A DNA stretch of 64,000 nucleotides from Breviolum minutum Mf 1.05b.01 (GCA_000507305.1 DF239785.1:62001-126000), one strand, 5' to 3'; counted from the first letter of the stretch, positions 40,536 to 50,832 are shown. Made by a program: numbers and translations. The notes: generated by a model from the letters alone, not told the origin.

Positions 40536-40684
40536 AAGAAGCTTGCTCTTCTTCTTATTCTTCTTCTCCTTTTTGTCCTGCGGAGTGAAACGAAAGTCGG
40601 CAACCTGAGGTGGCTTGTGGTACGAACACACATCCAACACCCTTGACTCTTCAAGCCGTCCTTGTCTTTCAGCCGCTTTGGGTG
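40536..40684 (-). CDS. Six-exon gene, exon 3
   Basis: Acceptor GATGAGTCATTTCAG; an in-frame TGA sits just upstream. Forty-nine codons: PKAAERQGRLEESRVLDVC, SYHKPPQVADFRFTPQ, then the lysine cluster DKKEKKNKKKSKLL. Phase 1 to 0. Donor CTTCTT|GTCCCA is the weakest of this gene; only a 121-base intron follows. Confidence 0.65.
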
Positions 40685-40912
40685 CTGAAATGACTCATCT
40701 GATATGGACCTCAGTGAATCGTCCAAGATGCAGAAAAAACAATCACAAAAGCCATCAAAAATCCAGAAATCAATCATGTCCATATCTTCTAAAAAAAAAA
40801 ATCCCCCTCATTTTCACCATGTGTGTCCTAAATAAGTTCAATAAAAATCAACCAAAAAAATGGAAAAGGATCGATGGTGGCCTTGAAGCTGCATTTTTTA
40901 TCATCACGACTC

Positions 40913-41000
40913 ACTACCCCTCCAGTAAAACGATCCACATGGCTTTGTATCTTCAAAATGGTAGATTTTCCAGCCAGCTATGTGAGTTTACCTGAAATGT
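40913..41000. repeat. Family O-like element
   Basis: TACCCCTCCAGTAAAACG...CAGCTATGTGAGTTTACC, in intron 2 of the six-exon gene. Confidence 0.55.
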
Positions 41001-41296
41001 TATCTGTTTTTTTCCTCCTTGTTTTTGAAGGGAAAAGTTTAACAAATATTCAGTCTGGACCAGCTTATTAACCTCTGGAAACCCTGTAAGTCTGCGGAAC
41101 CAGCATGTGACTCACAGTGTCCCCCCCGGGGTCATCAGATCGAAGCCGGCAGAAAGGCAGACAAGAAATTAACTTAAAATCCTGCCCCATATTGAATAAG
41201 GAGATGCAGAAATGAGGTATTAAATGTGTATATATATATATATATAGTTTCATTCCTGCTTCATGTTTCCACCCTTTTGCTATGTTTTCACATCAC

Positions 41297-41460
41297 CAGA
41301 GTCTTTTTGCTTGAAGGTTTGCCAATCGCTGGATTTCAGTGAAACCAAGCAGCTGAGGTTCGTTCGCGTCTTGCGTATCCTCCGTGGCAACCAGAGACTT
41401 CGTTTTGACCTCAAGGACCAACTGGCCATGTTTCCTGCGTGGCGTGGCGTGGTGCGCCAA
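41297..41460 (-). CDS. Six-exon gene, exon 2
   Basis: Acceptor AACAACCAG, donor GACTCTG|GTGATG. Fifty-four codons with split codons at both ends, very basic: SLRSKRSLWLPRRIRKTRTN, then LVSLKSSDWQTFKQKDS. Phase 2 to 1. Two other frames, one on the plus strand (FVRVLRILRGNQRLR), are open here too; this frame is chosen because only it joins exons 1 and 3. Confidence 0.5.
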
Positions 41461-41498
41461 CTGGTTGTTTGGATGGTCATCCTAACCTACCAAGATGG

Positions 41499-41655
41499 GG
41501 ATCACCAAAAACCGGCTATAAACGGGATGAGTTTTGGGGGCCCAAAACTGTAAATGGCCGAAAAATCGATGGGTTTTCCTGGGGTGAAAAAAAAACGACT
41601 TATAGGGTCCCCATGACTCTACTTATATATACATGGCTACAGGGTCCATCTTGGA
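41499..41655. repeat. Family G palindrome, copy 6
   Basis: CAAGATGGGGATCACCAAAA...GGCTACAGGGTCCATCTTGG, inside intron 1 of the six-exon gene. Confidence 0.8.
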
Positions 41656-42262
41656 GCCTAAGTTGCTTGGTATTTGGGGAAGTTGGAAGCTATTGGGCCT
41701 TGCAGTGGGGCTCTTGGATCATCCATGCCAGTCCCATGCCAGTCCTTTTCCACTTTCTTTTTACATCATCTTTCTTTTCCTGTCCAATGTCATCTTCCCA
41801 TGAATCGAGAAAGCTACACCAGCATTGCAAAAAAAGGGGGAAACATCTAATTATGTTTATACAAGGTGTGTTTTCCTTTTTTTAAACCAAACAAAATCCA
41901 AAAAATGTATATACCCCTGAAACAAGAAAACTGTTGTTTTTACAAAAATATATACACCCCAAAAAGAAACTCCAACAGGAAAACGACCATCTCTTCAAAT
42001 TTCCCCACTTCACTCACCCTACCAGTCGTCACACAATAGGCTTCGCCGATCCCAACACACCGGGATCGAAGGAAGGTGAGGATTGAAAAATCCAAGTTTC
42101 TGTTGGGACCCTCGACCCGGACCCGACCCCTGGCCCTAGAGATTCATCCATTCATCAATCTGTTCAAACTCATCCAATTTTCATCAAAATCATCAGAAAT
42201 TCATCAAGAGTCTTGAGGATTTTTGTTGGGTTTCCCCAAAAAAAAATCTGCAACTCAGAAAC

Positions 42263-42363
42263 CTCATCACCTCCGACTTGGACCGCATCTTGAACCTTGA
42301 CAAGAAGCAGGCCAAGGCCACCATTGAAAAAGTGACCAGGGCCAGGGGGGTCACTTTTTTCAT
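42263..42363 (-). CDS. Six-exon gene, exon 1 (start), signal anchor
   Basis: ATG at 42361-42363, four bases after AAGCAGCCAG. Reads MKKVTPLALVTFSMVALACF then LSRFKMRSKSEVM: a short basic start, one hydrophobic span (about residues 7-20) and a basic flank, fitting a signal peptide or single-pass anchor. Donor ATGAG|GTTTCTG, phase 2. All six exons agree in phase (2-2, 1-1, 0-0, 1-1, 0-0), giving a predicted protein of 233 residues: anchor, basic region, lysine cluster, charged coiled coil. A plus frame (LRNLITSDLDRILNLDKKQ) is also open over this exon. No known family recognised. Confidence 0.6.
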
Positions 42364-42392
42364 GATGCTGGCTGCTTAATAGGATTTCCCGT

Positions 42393-42497
42393 ACCCCGAA
42401 GTTTAACATAGCCACAAAAAAATGGTGGTTGGAAGACTACTTTCCTATAAAAATGGTAACTTTTCAGAGGCGAACTGTTAAACTTCGGGAGGGTAAT
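42393..42497. repeat. Family D element, copy 11
   Basis: ACCCCGAAGTTTAACATAG...GAACTGTTAAACTTCGGGAGG. Confidence 0.85.
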
Positions 42498-42542
42498 GGG
42501 ATATAATAAACCCTATAACAAAGGGTAGTATAATTCCCTACA

Positions 42543-42670
42543 TACTGTTGATGGTTCTCAGAAATCCGGCTAATTAACCAGTTGAGGGAGGTTGGTAGTT
42601 TATCCCTTTATGTACGAAGGGTTTCATATATCCGAGGTGGTTGTTGGGGATTTCTGAAACATCAACAGTA
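42543..42670. repeat. Family C element, copy 16
   Basis: TACTGTTGATGGTTCTCAG...GGGATTTCTGAAACATCAACAGTA. Confidence 0.9.
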
Positions 42671-43032
42671 CCAACCTCAACAATACATTGTTATAAGGGA
42701 AATTCCCTCAAATTTTAGCGTACATGTGAATTGTTTGATTCCCACAAAATGGGTAATATTAATGATCCCTGACCAATGATTTGGGGTTCCGGGAGAAAAA
42801 AAACTATCCGTGCTACACATAAAAAGTTGCAGTTGTGTTTTTGTTTGCGAAAATCCGAACCATCCAGAAAATAAAACGTTTCCACACAGAATATTGGGAA
42901 GGCGGGATGTTTCCAAAAAAGGGAGGTTTTGGGAAAAAAATAGAAAAATCGGACCATCAGAATATCATCCCCCGGCTTTATAAAATTTGACTAAGATCCA
43001 AGGCGATGAAAAAAACAAAAACAAAAAACAAC

Positions 43033-43085
43033 CAACAAAGGTCTTCCGCGGGAAACTCCCAGAAGTGGATGCAAGAGAAGTGAAT
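43033..43085 (-). CDS. Candidate exon after a family E element
   Basis: Reads SLLLHPLLGVSRGRPLL in frame with the short exon at 43182-43210 once the E copy is removed. Donor TTTGTTG|GTTGTT. Confidence 0.4.
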
Positions 43086-43185
43086 CTGGTTGGTGGTTTC
43101 AACCCCTTTGAAAAAAATATGAGTCAAAATGGGAATCTTCCGCAAATAGGGGTGAAAATAAAAAATATGTGAAACCACCACCTAG
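43086..43185 (+). repeat. Family E element, copy 8, possible intron (43086-43181)
   Basis: Minus reading CTAG|GTGGTGGTTTC...GAAACCACCAACCAG|AT. Confidence 0.9.
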
Positions 43186-43210
43186 TGAATTGTTGAAGAG
43201 AAACTCGGCA
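43182..43210 (-). CDS. Candidate short exon before a family E element
   Basis: AEFLFNNSL with a split codon at the element border; weak acceptor CCCAAAG. Confidence 0.35.
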
Positions 43211-44000
43211 CTTTGGGATATGTAAAATGTCAAAAACCCCTCTAACATAGTGAGATACACTTCTACCCTGAAAGTGTGCGAATCGCGGGTGATTTCTCAA
43301 CAGAATTCGACCAGTCCAGATGTTTGCAGATTTCTAGTCCACTGACACTACACCACTAAACATAATATGTGCATTCATGATTTTTAAAAAAAAAAACGGC
43401 TGGGTTTCTCCGGTGGGGACACCTTCGGTTTTGGATGTCACAGGTTTCCCAGCACGACTTGACAAGCCGACTCACCGACGGTCACTCGGTCACCTTCAGA
43501 TACCAAGGAAGTTCTTGCTGAAGAACTTCATCGAATTCCGACAGAGGTCGTTTCTTCGACTTTTCCTCGGGACGTTGCGAACTGCCAAAGAAATGGAAAA
43601 GACCTGAAAATCTTAGAACGGGTCACGTTCCAGGGGAACATTTGACTCTCAACAACGGATGATTGCATTTTTAGCAGGGAATACCTATGAACCTGTATAT
43701 GCGACTGTGACTGGGTGGGGGGTAGATCCAATATCATATATGTATATACATATTATTATGTATTGTTTGTTTGCTTAAGTTGTCATACATGGCATCATAC
43801 AAATTGCAAAATAGTGGTCAGAACAAGAAGAGAAGACTTCTGAAACTGAGAAACTCTGAAAAAAATAGCCGCAGTTTGAGAAACCGGGACCCTTCCTTCA
43901 ACCAAAAATGAAAGCTACCTACCAGCTCATTGGTCTTTCCACAAAAAATGTCCAGGAACCCGCACACAATTTACGGACATTTTACGGACAATGAGCTGGT

Positions 44001-44040
44001 ATTTACGGACAAGCCCAGCTATTTACGGACAAGCCCAGCT
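44001..44040. repeat. Exact 20-bp tandem duplication
   Basis: ATTTACGGACAAGCCCAGCT twice; related TTTACGGACA units precede it from 43970. Confidence 0.97.
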
Positions 44041-44637
44041 TGAATGAAAAAAAAATCGATGAAAACCTGGGTGGTTTTCCCTGCGGCGAGCAAAATAAGA
44101 AACTCAAAACTTAAAAAAAGGAATAAAGTCTCAAAAAGTGGTGGGGATATACGTGCTTGGAGGGTATATGGAGTGTGTGTATATATATATATATACATAT
44201 ACCATGTGTGTATTTAAACATTTACAATATATACAGTAGAATCATACAACCAATTTATAACCCTTGGTTGTCCGAACCCAATGTGTTTGTCCAAACCCCT
44301 CATCCTTCAACCGGAGAGTCTGCCAAAGTGTTGTTGGTCTCTTGATATCTCAGCAGTTTGCCATGCCTTGGTTATTTTTTCTCATGTTTTATTCCCCAAA
44401 ACTCCAGACATCATGATGTTGATCAAGCAACTCAATAAAAAAAACATCAAGGCAATTTGAAATTCAGTCAGTGCATCAAAAATTTCAAGAAAAAAACGAT
44501 AACAGTAACAAAGGTATAAACACATTAAAACAACTTTTGCACATCCCCACATGTGTTTTTCCTTCAAAATCGACCTACTTTTCTCGTTGTTTTTTGGGGA
44601 ACCTTTTTTTGGTGGCTTCCAAAGTGCCACAAGTTAC

Positions 44638-44679
44638 GCTTCCTTCTGTCGTTGTACTTCCAACTCGGCGCCTTCGAAC
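44638..44679 (-). CDS. Candidate short exon, coiled-coil-like
   Basis: FEGAELEVQRQKE between acceptor ATTTTTTTCCCCCAG and donor GAAGC|GTAACTTG. Phase 2 to 2. Gene not assigned. Confidence 0.5.
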
Positions 44680-44751
44680 CTGGGGGAAAAAAATCCAAGG
44701 TGGGAGGGTTCCCCCCTAAGAATCACAACCTGAGCTACATACTTTAGGGAT

Positions 44752-44818
44752 CCTTATGTAGGGATCCTTATAATGGTTTATTATAATCCCTATATAACTG
44801 GGTAGTATAATCAGCTGG
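44752..44818. repeat. Family H element, copy 4
   Basis: GGGATCCTTATAATGGTTTA, TATAACTGGGTAGTATAATC. Confidence 0.85.
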
Positions 44819-44895
44819 TGAAAAATATGGTTTTCCAGTATTTTCACCATCCATTTTGGGGGTTTTCCCCCTATTTTTTGGTTCAACACCCTTTT
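44819..44895. repeat. Family J-like fragment
   Basis: AATATGGTTTTCCAGTATTTTCACC, CATTTTGGGGGTTTTCCCCC. Confidence 0.6.
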
Positions 44896-44930
44896 GGGGA
44901 TTAATGGGGATGGTTAGATGAATCAACTCA

Positions 44931-45133
44931 TGGCTGATTGGTGGTTTGGGAACCACTATTATCAACGAAAATCCCATAGAATCCATAAATCAACTAATGG
45001 TTAATTGTTGGTTTGGGACTTGGTGGTTTGGGATTCGAATCGGGATACCCCCTAAGAATCACAACCCCTTTAAATGTTCGGGGATCCGATCGGAATCCAA
45101 ACCACCAAACGCCCCAAACCACCAATTAACCAT
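44931..45133. repeat. Family L palindrome, copy 1
   Basis: CATGGCTGATTGGTGGTTTGGG...CCAAACCACCAATTAACCAT with internal GGGGATCCGATCGG. Second copy at 58945-59099. Confidence 0.85.
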
Positions 45134-45170
45134 TATAGTTGAATGAACATAAAAGGAAAAAATGGAAGAT

Positions 45171-45420
45171 GGGCCCCCGAGCCCATCGTTATAAATGGAC
45201 TTCTAATGTATAATCCCTATAAGTAGGGTTGTTTTTTTTTAACCCCAGTGAAACCCACATATCTTCGGCCATTTATAGGGGCTACTTGGAGGTTCAGGAT
45301 ACTTAGTAAGTGGAACTAGGGTTATAAACCTACATATAACCAGTTAGATACTAAGTATCCTGAACCTCTAAGTATACCTTTATAACCCAAGTTTATAACT
45401 GGATCCGGGGCCCACCTTGG
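45171..45420. repeat. Family G palindrome, copy 7, interrupted by family A
   Basis: Left half GATGGGCCCCCGAGCCC...; right half ...CTGGATCCGGGGCCCACCTTGG. The family A copy at 45283-45374 sits inside, flanked by TA. Confidence 0.85.
45283..45374. repeat. Family A element, copy 4, nested in a family G element
   Basis: TACTTGGAGGTTCAGGATAC...GTATCCTGAACCTCTAAGTA. Confidence 0.9.
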
Positions 45421-45663
45421 AGCACCCTTGAACTTTCACCACATCTCTTCGTTTTGTGTGTGTGACATGTGCGGTAGGGATAGGTTTTTTTGGGAAGCCG
45501 TATATACGTACATAACATTCATATTTAGCATACATCAGGGTGACCTTTTATACATCCTGGAGATGCATAGCTGCAAAAAAAAATCAGGTGAAAGGTGTCT
45601 TCAGGTAACAAAAAAAACACATCAGAAATAGCACTCGTGGTGAACAACAAGAACCTTAATGAA

Positions 45664-45756
45664 CCTGGAACCCAAATGACCCTTGTTTTGATTGGAAGTT
45701 CGGCCTTGTTTTGGGAGGTTGACCTTCAAAACTAGAGGTCATTTGGGGTTCCAGGA
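45664..45756. repeat. Family K palindrome, copy 2
   Basis: CCTGGAACCCAAATGACCC...GAGGTCATTTGGGGTTCCAGG. Confidence 0.95.
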
Positions 45757-45924
45757 AGATACTACTGTTTAAGTTGATCTGTCCATAAAAAAGAAATCCG
45801 CTTTATCACCCCCTTTGAACAACTTGGTCGAATTTTGTGTGTTTTTTCCCACTAGATTCAATCCCCGCGACGTCTTTCCAAAAGGTTGACGCAAAATCAT
45901 CAGTGACGAAAAACAGCTTCGTTG

Positions 45925-46005
45925 CTGGTTTTTCACCAACCCATTTGAAAAATATCTAACCGTGAAATTGGATCATTTCCCCAGTATATAGGGGTGAGAA
46001 TAACG
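45925..46005 (+). repeat. Family E element, partial
   Basis: GCTGGTTTTTCACCAACCC, ATTTGAAAAATATC, ATAGGGGTGAGAATAA; right arm lost. Confidence 0.7.
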
Positions 46006-46322
46006 AACTATTCCTGATGGCCATTGGCTTATAGAAGAAGATCTGTAGCAACCAAGTGGCAAATTGATATGTGGTCCACTGCCCAGGCCTTCTTTGCCCC
46101 AGTAGCCCTGGCAATTTTCTCAAACTTTCAAAATTTGGATCCAATATGCGATATGAGTAGCCAAAACACAGCAGCACACGCCTCATTCACAAAAAAAAAA
46201 TACGCAACATATGCTTCATTTGATCTCTCCTTCTGTAGAAAGACACACAAATTTGAGACCTGTTTTGCACTTCACTGTCTAAATTCCCAATAAAAAATCT
46301 CTACTGCAAAGTTCTTGGTCTG

Positions 46323-46510
46323 CTAAGTTCTTTTGGCCTCCACTTTCGCACTTTGTAGGCTGGATTTCAAGTGGCTCTCAGCCCTCTTGAGATTCGATTG
46401 TGTCACACCATACTTGCCATAGTCATCCCCTTGCGGCCAAAGGGACAACTTCTTACGCAAGAAAAAAGCATTGCAAAAGTGACGTAAATTCGTGTGAATC
46501 TCAAAAAAGA
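46323..46510 (-). CDS. Coiled-coil gene, terminal exon
   Basis: Sixty-one codons and stop TAG after acceptor CAGCCTTTTGTGAG. Reads FFEIHTNLRHFCNAFFLRKK, LSLWPQGDDYGKYGVTQSN, LKRAESHLKSSLQSAKVEAK. It has no ATG, so a start-codon-based search would miss it. Phase 1, matching the exon at 47005-47145. Basic, helical C-terminus; family unknown. Confidence 0.7.
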
Positions 46511-47004
46511 CTCACAAAAGGCTGCAAAATTCACTTGTATAATAAGTTCCGGATTGGATCTTCAAAAATTTGGGTTTCAAAAGGCCAAGTTTCAATAAAA
46601 AAGGACAACTTTCCTAAGCAGAGCGCCCACCTTCCTTCTCTTTGGCTCTCTTTGTTGAAGCCTGGAAACAACCACAAGCACAACTAGGTGGTGATTTGTT
46701 TACCACCTGAAAAATGGTGTTTCTCAAAATGGATCTTTTTACTTTCCCACATTTTTTGGGGGTTTAGAAAAAAAAATCAAACAAAACACTTGAAATAACC
46801 ACAGGAGAAACATGTCAAGCTCAAATGGACATTCAAAAATTCACAAGTTCTTCCAAGAATTTCACACACAAAAACTCCCGGAAGCGCCCCTTACAAGCTT
46901 CTTTTTGGATCCCACAAAACCAAACAAAAAAGCCCTGGGGTATAGTCAGTTCCCGAGGTGTATTTGGCACAACCAGATGGGGGAAGTTTGCGGCTCATCC
47001 TAAC

Positions 47005-47145
47005 CCCCTCGCCAGGCCTTCGACGTCGCCGGCGCTTCTTGCGTCACTGGCGTCACCGGCGCTGCCGCTGGCTCCACGTCCTCCCCTCCAGCGGCGATCG
47101 CGCGGAGCTTCCACAACTTGCCTTGGAAGGCCTGAAGATCTGCTG
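47005..47145 (-). CDS. Coiled-coil gene, internal exon
   Basis: Acceptor CATCCTAACGCAG, donor GAGGGG|GTTAGG. Forty-six codons: DLQAFQGKLWKLRAIAAGG, EDVEPAAAPVTPVTQEAP, a helical start followed by an Ala/Pro linker, with strongly G/C third positions. Phase 1 to 1, agreeing with both neighbours. Confidence 0.7.
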
Positions 47146-47170
47146 CTGCGTTAGGATGTCCCGGAAAGGA

Positions 47171-47272
47171 AGTTAGTACCCTCCAGGAAACTAACATATC
47201 CCACCTGGAAAAAAAAAAGGAAAATCATTTTCAATATGGACTTTTCAGGGGATATGTTAGTTCTCAGGAGGG
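47171..47272. repeat. Family D element, copy 12
   Basis: TACCCTCCAGGAAACTAACATA...TATGTTAGTTCTCAGGAGGGTA. Confidence 0.9.
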
Positions 47273-47509
47273 TAAATGATTTGTAATTTGGGCTATGGCT
47301 ATAACTCACCTACTTATAAAATGGGGTTATGTTCATTGGGGTTTAGAATCCATTTATATCCTAACCATTTATATCCTAACTTTTTTTGGGACATGCAAGT
47401 GGGAAGACGTTGGACCAAGTTGAAGGGATTGAAAACTTGTTGATGCCAATCCTGCACGGAAGGAAAACGATGAATGATCCCTTGTGAAAATATACGGCTT
47501 TATACACCC

Positions 47510-47605
47510 TGGAAGTCGTTGAAAGCCACCATTTTTTTAAAACATGCTGGTGAAGCTTTTTGGATGATGATAAACCCCAACCGAAAAATAATGGTGCTTC
47601 GGAAA
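47510..47605. repeat. Dispersed repeat, partner of 54105-54175
   Basis: CACCATTTTTTTAAAACATG then TTTTTGGATGATGATAAACC, matching 54.1 kb. Confidence 0.6.
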
Positions 47606-48195
47606 GCGACCGGACTAAAAAATAGTGGCCAAGGACTTCCAGGGTGACTTGCACCACCTACGGAAGGAATCTGTATGCCAAATGCTCCTTCAATTTGAAG
47701 GTTAGAAGAGGTTCCCTGTTTTGGATGTTCATCTCAAAAATTACTTGTCATCAACGACCAATTTTCCTTGGAACAAAGTGGGTGCCAGTGCAAGTAAAAA
47801 TGCCAGCGGTTTTGCACCAGGATACTAGATGCACATGCTTCCAAAAGCCAGAAACGACAACAAAATATCGGCTGGAAAATACCACTCATTGCTGGTCATA
47901 AACATTTGACAATCCCCCCCCCTTTAAAACTTCACAGGGTTAACCACCAAACCCTGACAAAAACGGTGATTTTTCAACTTCATCATCTATTTGAAGTTTT
48001 ACCACCTAGTCATCCACGACTTCTTCTTCAAGTTGCTTCTGTTTTTTTTGTTGCAGCTTCCCAGCTTAAGATTAAAAGCAAACTTTTGATCAACGAATCA
48101 AAACATTCAAAAACATGTCCTGGCTTCTTTCCAAAGAAAATGGTACAACTGGCACATCCTTAGATGGTAGCAATGTTTAACAAACCCTTGGCTGC

Positions 48196-48275
48196 ATCCC
48201 ATTGAATCCTGGTTGTTTCATGACAGGATCTTTGTCATGGTTTAATATAATGCTTATATGACTGGCTGGTTTTTC
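48196..48275. repeat. Family H-like element, copy 5
   Basis: ATTGAATCCTGGTTGTTTC, CAGGATCTTTGTCATGGTTT; diverged. Confidence 0.5.
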
Positions 48276-48315
48276 ATCGCCTACACATAGCAGATGATTA
48301 AAGTTTTTGGTCACT

Positions 48316-48452
48316 GCTCAAAGAGGATCATCCCAGGACTTGGATTCGTGGTTAATAACTTAACTATAGTGATCGTAAGTCCGGGTTGTGGGACCCCTTC
48401 CAAACGGCCTTTTCATGTATGACTACTTACTACCTGGGGTGATTCTGGGCCA
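48316..48452. repeat. Family B element, copy 7
   Basis: AGAGGATCATCCCAGGACTTG, GGTTGTGGGACCCCTTCC, CTGGGGTGATTC. Confidence 0.75.
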
Positions 48453-48540
48453 TTTATTATAAATCCTTACCCTGAAATGTTTCGGCCATTTTGGGGATCG
48501 GATTCCCTTTACTTTTCACGTTACCATCTACGGGGGTGAC

Positions 48541-48640
48541 CAACCACCACCCGGAGCACCTCTTTTCTCAGTGCCGCAGTCTTCTCCGCCTCTTGTGCCG
48601 CGTGTTGCAACTCATCTCTCTCCACACGTAAGCGGTTGTC
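48541..48640 (-). CDS. Coiled-coil gene, upstream exon
   Basis: Thirty-three codons plus one base: DNRLRVERDELQHAAQEAEK, TAALRKEVLRVVV, a clear heptad-like coiled coil. Acceptor CGATTGTCCAG; donor GTTG|GTCACC gives phase 1 to match the next exon, although CGG|GTGGTG (48551) looks stronger and would break phase. More exons should lie upstream. Confidence 0.65.
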
Positions 48641-48679
48641 CTGGACAATCGGAAGAAACATCGGATGGGTACACCACGA

Positions 48680-49940
48680 CACAACAAACGAAACGAAACG
48701 AAACAAACAAACATTTAAAGAAAAAACAGAAATCACGGTCGCAATCGTGGTTGGCTACATTCTGACAGTGAAAAAAAATACATATCATATAAAACCTCTA
48801 TCATAGAGATTGGCAGTAATAAAATCTCTCATATACATCAATTGCACCCTCCAACGAGCTCTTCTTTTTGTTGGCGTTCGTTCACCTGACATTAACAGAA
48901 GGCCTGTTTAACTCCCTTATCTTTAAAAACAAAAAGAAAGGAAACGAACAAATGCTCAAATGCCGTAATCATCCCAGAAAAACAAAGAAACAAAAGGTAT
49001 CCATGGCTTCAATGTGGGAAGAAAAAACAAGCAAATCATCACTTGTGTTTAAAGCTCACATAACTTGGGTTGTCACCCTGTCCAGGATTCCAGTAAATAA
49101 ACCTTCATTTGCCACATGGGAGGGGGGACAACCCAACACATAACACCTGAAAGATCTTTTTTTGGTTGTCCAAGGTTCCATCCGCCATACGTGCCATGAT
49201 TTTTGGTGTAAAATGTTGATCCCTCCATGGCGTCCCATAGATTTGTCGCCAGGCGCCAAGAGGCCAACGAAAAAGTCACTGAGAAGGTTTTCCCCGGGGA
49301 AAAGGCTGCGACTTGGTGGTGATTGGATGGGCCGCTTTTGGATGGTAAGTTTCTCTCTTCAGGGACGTTTGGATGTTTGTTTGGATTAGACATGCTAGCT
49401 AATACCAAAAAAACTGGACAAGAGTGCAGTGTTTTTGTTGGGAATACAACTAAACGCACCTTGTAAAGTAAAGGCTGGTTATTAAAGAATCCTCAGTTTC
49501 ATTTGTTGGCATCTATATAACCCCAGGGCCAGTTGTTTGTAGAATGATGCAGCATTTGGTATGAAGCAATCAACTTAATCGGCTTGATGTTTCTTTGCCG
49601 CTGAGACATGAGCAGTTTTCAAAACCCTCGGAAAAGTATAAACATTCCATAAAATTGGTTGGTTCATAAACTTAATGATAGGGATCCATCATTCAAATGG
49701 CGTATGTTATAAGCCTTAATAAGGCTTATTAGGTGTATGTAAGTTGATTATATTTATATACATACATCATTTTAATGATGGATCCCTACATACAGTCCGG
49801 AGGTTGTTCATCTCCAGTGTGCACTAAATAACCCATGTCATGCTGCGTTCTTGCCTGCCTGTACAAGCTATGCTTCTCTCCTTGAGGATGTGCTCAGCAT
49901 TGTCTTTGGACCCAGCCATCAAGTGAAGTTTGGGAGATTT
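48680..49940. other. Long stretch without a supported gene
   Basis: Frames at 49160-49390 are open on both strands (plus SHRFVARRQEANEKVTEKV; minus VAAFSPGKTFSVTFSLASW). An AT-rich hairpin around 49680-49790 starts and ends with GGGATCCATCATT and its inverse. Confidence 0.4.
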
Positions 49941-49951
49941 TGGGCGACCCG

Positions 49952-50111
49952 CTTGTAGGATCACCCCAGGTATCGTAAGTTGTTAGTAAGTAACCCCCAT
50001 CTATAAGCCATGAAGTTCGGCCATTTGGAAGGGGTCCCACAACCCCAGGAATTGGGGAGTTTCAATCACCATGGTTATTAACCACGTATCCTAACTGGGA
50101 TGATCCTCCAA
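49952..50111. repeat. Family B element, copy 8
   Basis: GCTTGTAGGATCACCCCAGG...ACTGGGATGATCCTCCAAGC. Confidence 0.9.
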
Positions 50112-50343
50112 GCGATCAGTTTTGCTTTGATGTTGCTATGATTTGTCTTTTTCCCTTAAAAGAATCCTTAGCAATCCCTCTTACATGTTTTGTCTTCAAA
50201 TTATTACCAGAGCTTCCACTCTTCACAGATACATTTGCGGTACACAAGGACCCAAGAAAATGGAAAACTCTTTGCAACCAAAAGTCTAAGTATCTACTTC
50301 AATTTCAACTGTTTACAAGCCAGAAAATAAAAAGCAAACTTAC

Positions 50344-50393
50344 AAAGCAAGTAAGATACATCAACTTCCCGCCTTCTTCAAAAGCAAAATTGG
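50344..50393 (-). CDS. Candidate exon between a family E element and a consensus donor
   Basis: NFAFEEGGKLMYLTCF. Begins right after CAACTAG at the end of the E copy at 50394; ends at TTT|GTAAGTTTGC. Phase 1 to 0. Confidence 0.45.
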
Positions 50394-50511
50394 CTAGTTG
50401 GTGGTTTTTCACCAACCCATTTGAAAAATATGCAACCGTCAAATTTGGATTCATCTTCCCCAGGGTTCGGGGTGAAAATAAACAAATATTTGGAGTTTCA
50501 CCACCTAGTTA
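50394..50511 (+). repeat. Family E element, copy 10
   Basis: Minus reading AACTAG|GTGGTGAAAC...AACCACCAACTAG|CC. Confidence 0.95.
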
Positions 50512-50606
50512 AAAAAAAATCTACCCCCCACCTATAGAAACTAACATATCCCCACCTATAGAAACGGAAAATCATTTCCTACCCAGCAACTTAGTTGGAA
50601 GATACC

Positions 50607-50711
50607 ATCTGGTAAACTAACATGGCAATGGAAATTGGACCTGTTGAAGATGTATTCCGAAATTGAACATGTGGATTTTCCATTGCCATGTTAGTTTACT
50701 GGAGGGTAATT
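50607..50711. repeat. Family O element
   Basis: CATCTGGTAAACTAACATGGC...GCCATGTTAGTTTACTGGAGG. Confidence 0.95.
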
Positions 50712-50832
50712 CTCAGTTGCTTGCCCATTACACCCCAACCTTCTGCCATCTGTCATCTGAGCTCACCAAACCAACCCTAGGCGTTCACGGACGCAGCGCC
50801 AAGCACCACGCACCGGGGTCTGCGGAGGGCGG

